DNA of 64,000 nt, from positions 186,001 to 250,000 of the forward strand of contig NZ_FWFL01000006.1 in assembly GCF_900172295.1 (NCBI RefSeq). The letters are read 5' to 3'. The notes under the pieces were generated by a model. The model was given only the letters and a program-made list of their open reading frames with translations, was not told the DNA's origin and did not search any database. This DNA comes from Roseovarius litorisediminis (lineage in GTDB: Bacteria > Pseudomonadota > Alphaproteobacteria > Rhodobacterales > Rhodobacteraceae). Both the position numbers and the translations under genes were made by a program. Below, in pieces: positions 43,958 to 52,323 of this stretch. Each line of letters starts with the position of its first letter. Position 1 is the first letter of the stretch.

Positions 43958-43977
43958 CGGGATTTATACCATCACTG

Positions 43978-44805
43978 TCATCTCATCTTTTTACCGGGCG
44001 GATCAAACGGTAGAAACTCGACCACGCTTTGCTTGACCGGAGACGGGTAAAGTTTCATCAGCGACAGAATCTCGGGGGGCATATCGACAGTGATCGGCAA
44101 TCCCAGTTCCGTCGCCTCATGAGGCGTCAGGGCATAGTCGTGGGTCCACTTGCCACAAGTCAGCGTCGCGGCCAGTTCTTCGGCTCTGTCCTGCGCCATG
44201 CGCGGCGTCATGATCTCGATCGCGCCACGCCTGACCTGCGCTATCGCCTTGTCACTGACATCTGCCAGCACCAGAGCGATATCCGACACATGCTCGATCG
44301 GCTTTGCATCGCGCGCCGCCACCACCGACGCGGCTGAGATCCCCATGATCTGCGGATCAATCGGACCCAGCATTGAAAACTCCCCCATCACGATCTCATC
44401 CGCCGCCATCGCAATCAATGTGCCACCGGACATTGCATAGATCGGCACAAAAACCGTTACCTTGGCGGGATGGGCCTCGACCGCGCGGGCAATCTGCATC
44501 GCAGCAATCACCAGCCCGCCCGGCGTGTGCATCACCAGATCAATCGGCATGTTATCCGGCGTGGCCTTGATTGCTGATATAATGCTTTGGGCATCTTCCA
44601 GATCGATATGGTTCGACATGTTAAAGCCAAACAAGCTGCGTTTTTCCTGTCTGTGGATCATGGTGATCACCCGGCTGCCACGCAACCGCTCAATCACCCG
44701 GATCGCCTGCACCCGACGCAACGCGAAAACGCGCCCCATCAGAATGGGCTGCAACATCATCACGATGAAAAAGATGAAAAAAAGGTTTGGAAGGCTGAAC
44801 TCCAT
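43978..44805 (-). CDS. Membrane-anchored Clp-fold serine protease (SDH-proteinase/SppA-like)
   Basis: The 275-residue protein has one N-terminal membrane helix (about 6-24) followed by a ClpP/crotonase-fold domain. The conserved stretches are PIDLVMHTPGGLVIAAMQIA (about 90-109), VFVPIYAMSGGTLIAMAADE with the probable nucleophile Ser in MSGGT, and MGEFSMLGPIDPQ. This is the serine dehydrogenase proteinase (DUF114-like) family, so cleavage of membrane or signal peptides is plausible. The ATG at 44805 gives a clean signal-anchor start; a longer frame adds 43 residues of non-coding character. Confidence 0.8.
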   Translation of the reverse strand: MEFSLPNLFFIFFIVMMLQPILMGRVFALRRVQAIRVIERLRGSRVITMIHRQEKRSLFGFNMSNHIDLEDAQSIISAIKATPDNMPIDLVMHTPGGLVIAAMQIARAVEAHPAKVTVFVPIYAMSGGTLIAMAADEIVMGEFSMLGPIDPQIMGISAASVVAARDAKPIEHVSDIALVLADVSDKAIAQVRRGAIEIMTPRMAQDRAEELAATLTCGKWTHDYALTPHEATELGLPITVDMPPEILSLMKLYPSPVKQSVVEFLPFDPPGKKMR

Positions 44806-44838
44806 GGTGTGCTCTACTCGAATCTGGGGCACCACCAA

Positions 44839-44860
44839 ACTTGGGCGATGTGACCCAAGT
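44839..44860. promoter_or_regulatory. Inverted repeat in the divergent gap before the lipoprotein gene
   Basis: ACTTGGG and CCCAAGT form a perfect 7-bp inverted repeat with an 8-base spacer, 34 bases upstream of the protease gene start. It may be an operator; no regulator gene is adjacent. Confidence 0.35.
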
Positions 44861-44993
44861 GTTGCAGCTATGGGTGATCTTGTGAATTGAAAACTCTGGC
44901 CAGATGCGGCATTGATCCCAAAAGGCAACGGCAAGCGCGGTCGACAAGAGGGTCACATCCCCGGAGACCGCCAGGGCAAACGAGGCAAGAGCA

Positions 44994-45362
44994 ATGAAAC
45001 AGGTCGTTATCCTGGGGTTGGTCCTTCTGCTGGCGGGCTGCGGCGGATCAAACAGATTCAAAAGTCCAGGCAACAGCAGAACCACCCCCGCAACCGTGTC
45101 CAGACTGGCCCCGGTTTCCTATGGCCCGATCAGCAAGGCGTGTCAGGCCTCGGACCGCAAGGCGCGTTCGCGCCAGCTGTGCGGATGCATTCAGGCCGCC
45201 GCCGACCAGACCCTCAACAGCGCCCAGCAAAACCGCGCCGTTGCATTCTACAACAATCCGCACCTGGCACAGGAAATCCGGCAGTCCGACCGGTCATCAG
45301 ATGAACGGTTCTGGAAAGCGTATTCCAACTACGCCGATCACGCCAAGGCGCTTTGCAGCTGA
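44994..45362 (+). CDS. Small conserved lipoprotein
   Basis: The 122-residue protein has a lipoprotein signal ending in LLLAGC (Cys16). The mature part has the conserved pattern GPISKACQASDRKARSRQLC with GCIQ next, then RAVAFYNNPHLAQEIRQSDR and ERFWKAYSNYADHA. I recall this as a Rhodobacterales family often annotated, without good reason, as an arginine transporter. Four mature Cys residues (about 49, 62, 64, 121) may form disulfides. Function unknown. Confidence 0.75.
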   Translation: MKQVVILGLVLLLAGCGGSNRFKSPGNSRTTPATVSRLAPVSYGPISKACQASDRKARSRQLCGCIQAAADQTLNSAQQNRAVAFYNNPHLAQEIRQSDRSSDERFWKAYSNYADHAKALCS

Positions 45363-45368
45363 AACGCT

Positions 45369-46172
45369 TCAAGCCTTCAGCCGGTAACCCCGCGCCAACA
45401 TCAGCCAGGCGATAAGACAGACCACCAGGGTTGATCCCACACCAACCCCCAGGCTTAGCAAGGGGTTACTGTCGGACACCCCGATAACCCCATAGCGCGC
45501 GCCGTCAATCAGATAGAAGATCGGGTTGAAATGGGTGATCGCCCCCAGTACCGGCGGCAACGCATCCACGGAATAGAACGTGCCCGATAAAAATGCCAGG
45601 GGCGTAACGATGAAATTGGTGATCGCCGCCATCTGATCAAACTTGTTGGCGTAGATGCCCGCCAGAATGCCCAAGCCACCCAGAAACGCCGAGCCAAGGA
45701 TGACGAAAGACAGCGCCCAGACCGGATGCTGGATGCCGATCCCCAGAAAAACCAGCAGGCCCAGCCCGATGGCCATCGCCACCAGCAGCCCGCGCCCGAC
45801 CCCGCCCGCCAGATAGCCCAGCACCAGTTCTCCGGCGCTCAAGGGCGGCATCAGCGTATCCACAATATTGCCCTGAACCTTTGAGATCACGATCGAAGAC
45901 GAGGTGTTGGCAAAAGCATTCTGAATAACCGCCATCATCAAAATACCGGGTGCTAAAAACGTGGTGAAACTCACCCCCATCACATCACCGCGGCGCGGGC
46001 CGATGGCGATGGTGAAGATCAGCAGAAACAATCCCGCCGTTACCAGCGGCGCCAGTAATGTCTGCGTCCAGACCGCCATGAAACGACGCACCTCGCGTGA
46101 GGCCAGAGTGCCAAGGCCCAGCCAATTGACCCGCCCAAAGCGCCGCGCACCCATTTTGACGCCGTCTGCCAT
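45369..46172 (-). CDS. ABC-2 type transporter permease
   Basis: The 267-residue protein has six predicted helices and the ABC-2 membrane pattern, including FTTFLAPGILMMAVIQNAFAN, VDTLMPPLSAGELVLGYLAG and LAFLSGTFYSVDALPPVL, followed by HFNPIFYLIDGARYGVIGV. It belongs to the NodJ/DrrB/YadH-like exporter group. No ATPase gene adjoins it in the window, so the partner is encoded elsewhere. Cargo is unknown. Confidence 0.85.
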   Translation of the reverse strand: MADGVKMGARRFGRVNWLGLGTLASREVRRFMAVWTQTLLAPLVTAGLFLLIFTIAIGPRRGDVMGVSFTTFLAPGILMMAVIQNAFANTSSSIVISKVQGNIVDTLMPPLSAGELVLGYLAGGVGRGLLVAMAIGLGLLVFLGIGIQHPVWALSFVILGSAFLGGLGILAGIYANKFDQMAAITNFIVTPLAFLSGTFYSVDALPPVLGAITHFNPIFYLIDGARYGVIGVSDSNPLLSLGVGVGSTLVVCLIAWLMLARGYRLKA

Positions 46173-46303
46173 ACTTTACCCTTCGCTGAAACGTGATTCG
46201 ATGCCTTGTATCTCAGGCCGCAGTGATTAGAATAGGGCCTTGACCCAATTTACAAGGCGGCAGACCAAGCCTCTGCCGCCTTTTGAGATAAGGAAGCCCT
46301 GTT

Positions 46304-46879
46304 ATGTCGTGGAACGACGAACGCGTTGAACTGCTGAAAAAAATGTGGGGCGAAGGCCAGTCCGCCAGCGTTATTGCCAAAGAGCTGGGCGGCGTGACCC
46401 GCAATGCCGTGATCGGCAAGGTGCATCGCCTTGGCCTGTCGAACCGCAACGGTTCGGGCGGTTCTGCCGACAGCGGCAAATCGAAAACCGCCGCCAAGAC
46501 CGAGACCAAGGCAAAAGCTGCCCCCAAGGCGGCCAAACCCGCCACCAAGGCCGAACCGGCAAAAGAGGCATCTGTACCCTCGGCCCCGGTGACCCGGATC
46601 AAGCCGATCATACCCGCAGGTCAGCCGCTGCCGCCGCAACCCTCGGCCAACGAAATTGACCCGGCCGCTCTGGCCAAGGTCAGCGAGATCGAAAAGAAGG
46701 CCAAGAAACTGTCGTTGATGGAGCTGACCGAACGGACCTGCAAATGGCCCGTTGGCGACCCCGCTACGCCGGATTTCTGGTTTTGCGGTCTGCCGGTCCA
46801 ATCCGGCAAACCCTATTGTGAGGCCCATGTCGGCGTCGCCTTCCAGCCGATGAGCAGCCGGCGGGACCGCAAGCGCTGA
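46304..46879 (+). CDS. gcrA: Cell cycle regulator GcrA
   Basis: The 191-residue protein begins MSWNDERVELLKKMWGEGQS and has the GcrA HTH stretch LGGVTRNAVIGKVHRLGLSN (about 28-47). A low-complexity Ala/Lys/Pro linker (about 55-115) and a C-terminal sigma70-interacting region with CKWPVGDPATPDFWFCGLPV (about 145-164) and C-x-A-H follow. GcrA binds sigma70 and acts at GANTC sites methylated by CcrM. Its presence is a taxonomic marker for alphaproteobacteria. Confidence 0.95.
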   Translation: MSWNDERVELLKKMWGEGQSASVIAKELGGVTRNAVIGKVHRLGLSNRNGSGGSADSGKSKTAAKTETKAKAAPKAAKPATKAEPAKEASVPSAPVTRIKPIIPAGQPLPPQPSANEIDPAALAKVSEIEKKAKKLSLMELTERTCKWPVGDPATPDFWFCGLPVQSGKPYCEAHVGVAFQPMSSRRDRKR

Positions 46880-47130
46880 GATTTTTTCAGGCAAGCCGTT
46901 ATTAAGCGGAGTGCGCCGTCGCGCACACTGGTTCTATGATTGGGCACCCCTTGGCAGGCGATCCCGTAGCGCAGCCATTCCTGTGACTGTGGCAAGGGTT
47001 GCGCCGCCCCGGGCCGGAAATTTTCTGCCCGAAAAAGGCAAACCGGACGCCTGCACCTCTTTTGATCCGGCTTAGATATTTCTTCACTCTTCCCGATCTA
47101 TCATCCCGCAACTGCCTTGTGAGGGATGGA

Positions 47131-48210
47131 ATGACCGACGCAACACAGCTTGCCCGCCTGTCATCGTCAAAACCTTTGACAGGTGCCGCCCGCCTGACCC
47201 GCAAGCAAAAGGCGGCAATTATAGTGCGTTTTCTGCTGAACGAAGGCGCTGATATTCCATTAAAAGACCTGCCCGATCCGCTTCAGGCCGCACTGACCAC
47301 TCAGATGGGATCAATGCGCTATGTCGACCGCACGACATTGGCTGATGTCGTCGCCGAATTTGCCGCCGAGCTTGAGGCCATGGGCCTGACCTTTCCACGC
47401 GGGGTAGCTGGTGCACTTTCCGCACTGGATGGACGCATCAGCCCGCAAACCGCCACCCGCCTGCGCAAAGAGGCTGGCGTTCGACAGTTTGGCGACCCCT
47501 GGGAACAGGTACGCAGTGCCAAGATCGAAGCGCTTTTGCCGATCGCCGAACAGGAAAGCACAGAAGTGGCCGCCGTCATGTTGTCTAAGCTGGATGTGGC
47601 CCATGCCGCCGCACTGCTGGGCAAGCTGCCCGGCGACAAGGCCCGGCGCATCACCTACGCAGTTTCACAGACCGAAGCAGTCACACCCGATGCGGTTGAC
47701 CGGATCGGGCTGTCGTTGGCCGCACAACTACACGACGTGCCCGAAACCGCCTTTGAAAGCGGTCCGGTTGAAAGGGTAGGTGCAATCCTGAATTATTCGC
47801 CGGCCATTACCCGTGATGACGTACTGGCGGGGCTCGATGAAACCGACATGGATTTTGCGAGCCTTGTGCGCAAGGCCATCTTTACCTTCGCCAACATCCC
47901 TGAGCGTCTGAACCCGGTAGACATACCAAAAGTCACGCGCGAGGTAGATCAGGCTGTTCTGGTCACCGCCCTGAGCGCGGCCTCGGGGGGCGATCTGGCT
48001 TCTGTCGCAGATTTTCTGCTTGAGAATATGTCCAAACGCATGGCCGAGACCATCCGAGAAGAAATTCAGGAACTGGGCAAGGTAAAAATCAGGGTTGGTG
48101 AAGAGGCCATGACCGAAGTTGTCAATGCCATTCGCACGCTTGAAGCAGGCGGCGAGATCACTCTTGTCCTCCCGGATGACGATGCTGATGCCGAAGAGGG
48201 CGAAGGTTAA
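47131..48210 (+). CDS. fliG: FliG-like flagellar motor switch protein, stand-alone and divergent
   Basis: The 359-residue protein has the three-part FliG layout: N-terminal domain (LTRKQKAAIIVRFLLNEGAD), middle domain (AEQESTEVAAVMLSKLDVAH, about 145-165) and C-terminal torque domain (FASLVRKAIFTFANIPERL, then MAETIREEIQELGKVKI). The EHPQ motif of ordinary FliG middle domains is replaced by ESTE. No other flagellar gene is in the window. The start at 47131 is preceded by GAGGGATGG; upstream frame residues look non-coding. It may be the main FliG of the organism or a paralogue. Confidence 0.8.
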   Translation: MTDATQLARLSSSKPLTGAARLTRKQKAAIIVRFLLNEGADIPLKDLPDPLQAALTTQMGSMRYVDRTTLADVVAEFAAELEAMGLTFPRGVAGALSALDGRISPQTATRLRKEAGVRQFGDPWEQVRSAKIEALLPIAEQESTEVAAVMLSKLDVAHAAALLGKLPGDKARRITYAVSQTEAVTPDAVDRIGLSLAAQLHDVPETAFESGPVERVGAILNYSPAITRDDVLAGLDETDMDFASLVRKAIFTFANIPERLNPVDIPKVTREVDQAVLVTALSAASGGDLASVADFLLENMSKRMAETIREEIQELGKVKIRVGEEAMTEVVNAIRTLEAGGEITLVLPDDDADAEEGEG

Positions 48211-48335
48211 AGCGCGACCACAACAACTCGGTTTTCGCAGGTTGATTCAGGTCATGGCAGCCTTCCCAAAAAAGGTTTCCAATTGGCTCTGCGCAATCGC
48301 GCCTTAGGTCCTTTGGACCACTGAGAGGAACTAAA

Positions 48336-48788
48336 ATGAAACCGACACTTACAATAGCATTTACAATAACAGCGTTGACAGCGTTTCCAGCATTTGCAGA
48401 CGGCGACCTCAGCCGTGCCAATGTGATTGATGTCCCCATGGAGATGGGTAGCAACGACAACGGCATGTATTTCAAGCCCGATAATTTCGAGTTCGTCACC
48501 GGCCAGGCCTATAAGTTGATCCTGACCAACGTGGACGAGATCAAACACGAAGTGTCCCTGAACGAAATGACCGAACGTATTTTCACTCGCAAGATCGAAG
48601 CGGCTGACAACGAGGGTAATCTGATAGCCGAAATCAAGGGCCATATCCGCGAGGTCGAGGTCGGCCCCGGCAAAACCGTTGAATGGTTCTTTGTTCCGGT
48701 CCAGCCCACTGGCGGCCCGGTTGAAATCACCTGTGAAATCCCTGGCCACCTCGAGGCTGGGATGCGCGCCAGTTCAGTCGTCAACTAA
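48336..48788 (+). CDS. Periplasmic cupredoxin (type 1 copper protein)
   Basis: The 150-residue protein has a Sec signal (MKPTLTIAFTITALTAFPAFA). It shows the type 1 copper ligand set His71 in EIKHEVSL, then Cys133, His138 and Met143 in CEIPGHLEAGM, with the usual C-x4-H-x4-M spacing. It probably carries electrons or copper in the periplasm. It stands alone between fliG and a strong terminator. Confidence 0.85.
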   Translation: MKPTLTIAFTITALTAFPAFADGDLSRANVIDVPMEMGSNDNGMYFKPDNFEFVTGQAYKLILTNVDEIKHEVSLNEMTERIFTRKIEAADNEGNLIAEIKGHIREVEVGPGKTVEWFFVPVQPTGGPVEITCEIPGHLEAGMRASSVVN

Positions 48789-48791
48789 CAC

Positions 48792-48836
48792 CCTCAGGGG
48801 GCGCCGTCAGGCGCCCCCTGAGGCAGCGATTTTTTA
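48792..48836 (+). terminator. Rho-independent terminator after the cupredoxin gene
   Basis: CCTCAGGGGGCGCC (48792-48805) and GGCGCCCCCTGAGG (48810-48823) form a perfect 14-bp stem with loop GTCA, followed by a run of T at 48830-48835. It lies 3 bases after the stop codon. Confidence 0.92.
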
Positions 48837-48883
48837 GCCCAAAGACTGTAGACAGGCCCGCGCGGGCGCCATACGATCCCGGC

Positions 48884-49222
48884 ATGAGTGATACAGATGG
48901 TCGCCGCTGGCATGACATGGGCGGATTACCCGCCGGAGCAATCCCGCAAGACGGGCATGATTTCGCGCTTTGGGAAAAGCGCATTGATGCACTGATGGTA
49001 CTTTGCGGCGGCAAGGGGCTATTCACAGTCGATGGCCTGCGCCGCGCGCTTGAGGACATGGGCGAAGACGCCTTTGAAAAACACAGCTATTATGAACGCT
49101 GGATCGCCGCAGTGAACCAGAACCTGATCGAGGCCGGGGTGTATTCGCTGGAAGAACTGGGCCAGAGAATGGCCGCCGTCAGCAGGCGTGGCGCCACCTA
49201 TGGCGAGGCGCAGGATGGCTGA
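48884..49222 (+). CDS. Nitrile-hydratase-family beta subunit, N-terminal half as a separate protein
   Basis: The 112-residue protein matches the N-terminal domain of nitrile hydratase beta: HDMGGLPAGAIPQDG (10-24), then WEKRIDALMVLCG, and the helix HSYYERWIAAVNQNLIEAGV with SLEELGQR. The gene ends where the SH3-like half would normally continue, and that half is encoded by the next gene with an 8-base overlap. Such splitting is known for thiocyanate hydrolase (three subunits) and for toyocamycin nitrile hydratase. Alternatively it could be read as a nitrile hydratase accessory protein, but the fit to beta is better. Confidence 0.8.
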   Translation: MSDTDGRRWHDMGGLPAGAIPQDGHDFALWEKRIDALMVLCGGKGLFTVDGLRRALEDMGEDAFEKHSYYERWIAAVNQNLIEAGVYSLEELGQRMAAVSRRGATYGEAQDG

Positions 49223-49478
49223 CAGGGTTCGTGTCAAATCCATGATGCCGCCGGGCCACGTGCGCGCACCTGCCTATTTGCGCGGCAAGACTGGTTATAT
49301 CGAACGCCCGCTCGGGGCCTTTGGCAACCCGGAACAATTGGCTTACGGTCTAAAGGCAGACAAGAAACCACTTTACCGGGTGCGTTTCACCATGGCCGAA
49401 ATCTGGGGTGACGATGCCGAAAACCCCAGCGATACGCTGGACGCCGAAATCTATGACCACTGGCTGGAAAGGCTCTGA
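49215..49478 (+). CDS. Nitrile-hydratase-family beta subunit, C-terminal SH3-like half
   Basis: The 87-residue protein equals the C-terminal domain of nitrile hydratase beta: DRVRVKSMMPPGHVRAPAYL with RGKTGYI next (3-29), then PLYRVRFTMAEIWGDDAE and DAEIYDHWLERL. The conserved Arg of HVRAPAYLRGK contacts the metal-site sulfinate oxygens in known structures. The ATG at 49215 is favoured by the GAGG just upstream and by the family start; ATGs at 49188 and 49200 would add Arg/Pro-rich residues. It overlaps the preceding gene by 8 bases and is followed after 3 bases by the alpha gene. Confidence 0.82.
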   Translation: MADRVRVKSMMPPGHVRAPAYLRGKTGYIERPLGAFGNPEQLAYGLKADKKPLYRVRFTMAEIWGDDAENPSDTLDAEIYDHWLERL

Positions 49479-49481
49479 TCC

Positions 49482-50132
49482 ATGCCGCATGATCACCACG
49501 ACCATTTTCATCACGAAGGTCTCAGCCCCTCGGGCCATCCCTACCGCAGCGACAATGACGAACCGCTGTCCTATTGGCAATGCATGGAAATTGCTGTGCG
49601 CGAGCTCCTGATCGAAAAAGGCCAGATCACCCCGGCCGAGATTGCCGTACAGATTGACGCGATGGATGCCCGCAGCCCTGCCAATGGTGCTGCCGTGGTG
49701 GCGCGTGCCTGGGTTGATCCGGCGTTCAAGCAGCGTTTGCTGGACAACGCCGGGGACGCCAGCCGCGAAATGGGATTTGATATCGGCCCGCTGAACCTGA
49801 TCGCGGTGGAAAATACCGCAGACACCCATAACCTGATCGTCTGTACGTTGTGTTCGTGTTATCCCCGAAACCTGCTGGGCCTGCCACCTGACTGGTACAA
49901 AACCCGCGAATACCGCAGCCGCGCCGTACGCGAGCCGCGCGCCGTGCTTCGGGAATTCGGCGTTGATCTGCCCGCTGGTACCACCGTCCGGGTTCACGAC
50001 AGCACCGCCGACATGCGCTATATCGTCCTGCCCGCCCGGCCCAACGGCACCGACAGCATGACCGAGACGGAACTGGCCAGCCTTGTCACCCGCGACAGCA
50101 TGATCGGTACCGGCCTGCCCCGGCAGCCCTGA
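49482..50132 (+). CDS. Nitrile hydratase / thiocyanate hydrolase catalytic (alpha or gamma) subunit, cobalt type
   Basis: The 216-residue subunit carries the metal motif VCTLCSCYPRNLLGLPP with Cys121, Cys124 and Cys126. The Thr after the first Cys points to a cobalt site, as iron enzymes have Ser there. Family stretches AWVDPAFKQRLLDNA and WYKTREYRSRAVREPRAVL follow. The N-terminus is His-rich (eight His in the first 19 residues), possibly for metal loading. The gene order betaN-betaC-alpha equals the scnB-scnA-scnC order I recall for thiocyanate hydrolase. Substrate (nitrile or thiocyanate) cannot be told by eye. No activator gene follows. Confidence 0.85.
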   Translation: MPHDHHDHFHHEGLSPSGHPYRSDNDEPLSYWQCMEIAVRELLIEKGQITPAEIAVQIDAMDARSPANGAAVVARAWVDPAFKQRLLDNAGDASREMGFDIGPLNLIAVENTADTHNLIVCTLCSCYPRNLLGLPPDWYKTREYRSRAVREPRAVLREFGVDLPAGTTVRVHDSTADMRYIVLPARPNGTDSMTETELASLVTRDSMIGTGLPRQP

Positions 50133-50195
50133 TACACTTGTGATCAAACCCCGGCAGGCGTATGTCTTGCGCCAAACACTCAAGGCAGCGAAGTG

Positions 50196-51137
50196 ATGAG
50201 CGACAAACCAAACCCTTTACTGAAACGCGCCTCTGACACAGCCGTGGGCATGGCCATGTACGCGCCCATCGCGCTGTGCAAACTGCTGCCCTATCGCTGG
50301 CGTGTGCCTTTTATGGGTTGGTTGACCTCACGTATCGTGGCGCCGATCGCCGGATATGACAAACGTGTGCGTGAAAATCTGGCCTACGTGCTGCCCGACA
50401 TGCCAAAGAAGGACGTCAAACGCCTTATGCGCACGGTTCCTGACAATGCCGGGCGGAACATGATCGAGCTATACTCGGCCACCGAGTTTTCCGAAAGAAC
50501 CCGTCACTCGCGTGTCCATGGACCCGGTGTTGACGCGATTCGCGCTGCACGCGAGGCAAATCGCCCTGTCATTTTTGTTACCGGCCATTTCGGCAGCTTC
50601 AACGCCGCCCGCGTGGCAATGATCGAGCAGGGTTTCGAGATGGGCGTGTTTTACCGACCGATGTCAAACGACTGGTTCAACAGGCGTTATATCGCGGCCA
50701 TGGGTGCGCTCAGCCAGCCGATGTTCGAACAGGGACGCCGCGGCATGATCCAGATGGTCAAACACCTGAGGTCAGGTGGGGTTTTGGCGATACTGACAGA
50801 TCTCAACGCCCATGACGGCGTGCCGCTGGATTTTTTTGGCAAACCGGCGCTTTCCCCGCTGGCCACTGCCGAGTTGGCCCTGAAGTTCGATGCACCTTTG
50901 GTACCAGTCTGGGGTATTCGTGCTGAAAACGGAATTGATTTTGAAATTCTGGTGGAAGAACCCGTTCCCCCCACCGATCCGGCCACAATGACCCAAGAGG
51001 TCAACAACCGGCTTGAAGCGCAGGTCCGCAAGCGTATGGATCAATGGTTCTGGATTCACCGACGCTGGAAAGACGGCATCGGCCCGATGGCTGATCGTGG
51101 CGCCAAACAATTGGCCGAGATGCAGCGCAAGGGCTGA
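50196..51137 (+). CDS. LpxL/HtrB-like lipid A acyltransferase family protein
   Basis: The 313-residue protein has an N-terminal hydrophobic segment (about 15-35) and the LpxL-type core. The catalytic His131 is in FVTGHFGSFN, where the usual acidic residue of H-x4-E is Asn136. The family also shows SGGVLAILTDLNAHDGVPLD (about 195-214), FFGKPALSP and the C-terminal QWFWIHRRWKDG. It likely adds an acyl chain to lipid A or another lipid at the inner membrane. The ATG at 50196 is preferred over the GTG at 50193. Confidence 0.82.
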   Translation: MSDKPNPLLKRASDTAVGMAMYAPIALCKLLPYRWRVPFMGWLTSRIVAPIAGYDKRVRENLAYVLPDMPKKDVKRLMRTVPDNAGRNMIELYSATEFSERTRHSRVHGPGVDAIRAAREANRPVIFVTGHFGSFNAARVAMIEQGFEMGVFYRPMSNDWFNRRYIAAMGALSQPMFEQGRRGMIQMVKHLRSGGVLAILTDLNAHDGVPLDFFGKPALSPLATAELALKFDAPLVPVWGIRAENGIDFEILVEEPVPPTDPATMTQEVNNRLEAQVRKRMDQWFWIHRRWKDGIGPMADRGAKQLAEMQRKG

Positions 51138-51311
51138 AAAACTACGATATCAGCGAAGCCCTTTGTGGCGGATGCTGCATAACACAACAACAGCGCACCC
51201 CGACATCCTTCAGGGACCCATACCCATTCGCAGCCGGTGAACTAAATCGTTTCTATTTAAACCTGAGCCGGGGGTAAATGGAAATGCAGTGAAACATACA
51301 AATGTTGCGGG

Positions 51312-51352
51312 CGTTTCGATAAAAATTCGTGATTCAAGTTTTTATCGAAGCG
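51312..51352. other. Long inverted repeat between convergent genes
   Basis: CGTTTCGATAAAAA (51312-51325) and TTTTTATCGAAGCG (51339-51352) pair over 14 positions with one G-T mismatch around a 13-base loop. It sits 19 bases after the hemF stop and about 175 bases after the acyltransferase stop, so it may terminate both convergent transcripts. Confidence 0.55.
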
Positions 51353-51370
51353 CTTTAGCTGCCCTGAAAT

Positions 51371-52261
51371 TCAAACCCATTTCGCCATTGGCGGCAGGCT
51401 CATCAACACCGCGTCGGCATCATGGCCCGTGGCCAGGCCAAACTTGGTGCCGCGGTCATAGACAAGGTTATATTCCGCATATAGCCCGCGATGAACCAAT
51501 TGCGCATCCTTGTCCGCGTCGCTCCACGGCTGCACCCGGCGCTTTTCGACCAAAGGCGCAAAGGCGGGTAGAAACGCCCGGCCGATATCCTGGGTCAGCG
51601 CAAAATCCGCCTCCCAATCGCCCGAGTTCATGTCGTCCATGAAAATTCCGCCCACCCCGCGTGCGCGATGCCGGTGCGGGATGTAAAAATACTCGTCCGC
51701 CCAGTCTTTCAGACGCGGGTAATGCGCCGTGCCGTGCGGATCCAGATGCGCCTTTTGAACGTTGTGAAAATGGGCTGTGTCCTCGGCGTATTCAATACAA
51801 GGGTTCAGGTCTGACCCACCGCCAAACCACCAGGCATTCGGTGTCCAGAACATTCGCGTGTTCATGTGCACCGCCGGGCAGTGCGGGTTCTGCATATGCG
51901 CCACCAGACTGATACCGCTGGCCCAGAAACGCGGATCCTCCTCAATTCCAGGCACCCCTCGCGCCGCCATCGCGCTTTGTGCCGCAGCCCCCAAAGTCCC
52001 GTAAACTTCCGAGACATTGACACCCACTTTTTCAAACACCCGACCACCGCGCATCACGCTCATCAGGCCACCCCCGGCATCAGATCCATCTTCACTGGCG
52101 CGTTTCGTTTCGCTGACCTCGAACCGCCCGGCGGCAGCCTCGGATAGCGGCCCGTCAGAATGGCTGTCCTCCAACCCCTCAAAAGCCGCAACAATCTGGT
52201 CGCGCAGCGCCCTGAACCATGCCGCGGCACGGGCCTTTTCTTCGATGAATTCAACAGTCAT
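51371..52261 (-). CDS. hemF: Oxygen-dependent coproporphyrinogen III oxidase
   Basis: The 296-residue enzyme decarboxylates coproporphyrinogen III to protoporphyrinogen IX using O2. Signatures are RAAAWFRALRDQIV near the start, MNTRMFWTPNAWWFGGGSDL with NPCIEY next (about 150-176), DEYFYIPHRHRARGVGGIF, and WSDADKDAQLVHRGLYAEYN with LVYDRGTKFGL near the C-terminus. The ATG at 52261 gives the family start MTVEFIEEKARAAAW; an upstream start adds 11 residues. Confidence 0.95.
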   Translation of the reverse strand: MTVEFIEEKARAAAWFRALRDQIVAAFEGLEDSHSDGPLSEAAAGRFEVSETKRASEDGSDAGGGLMSVMRGGRVFEKVGVNVSEVYGTLGAAAQSAMAARGVPGIEEDPRFWASGISLVAHMQNPHCPAVHMNTRMFWTPNAWWFGGGSDLNPCIEYAEDTAHFHNVQKAHLDPHGTAHYPRLKDWADEYFYIPHRHRARGVGGIFMDDMNSGDWEADFALTQDIGRAFLPAFAPLVEKRRVQPWSDADKDAQLVHRGLYAEYNLVYDRGTKFGLATGHDADAVLMSLPPMAKWV

Positions 52262-52323
52262 ATCAGGTCTTTCCAAGATTTTCAGCCGGGGCACAACTAC
52301 CTGTAAAAGCGGGCAGGAACACC

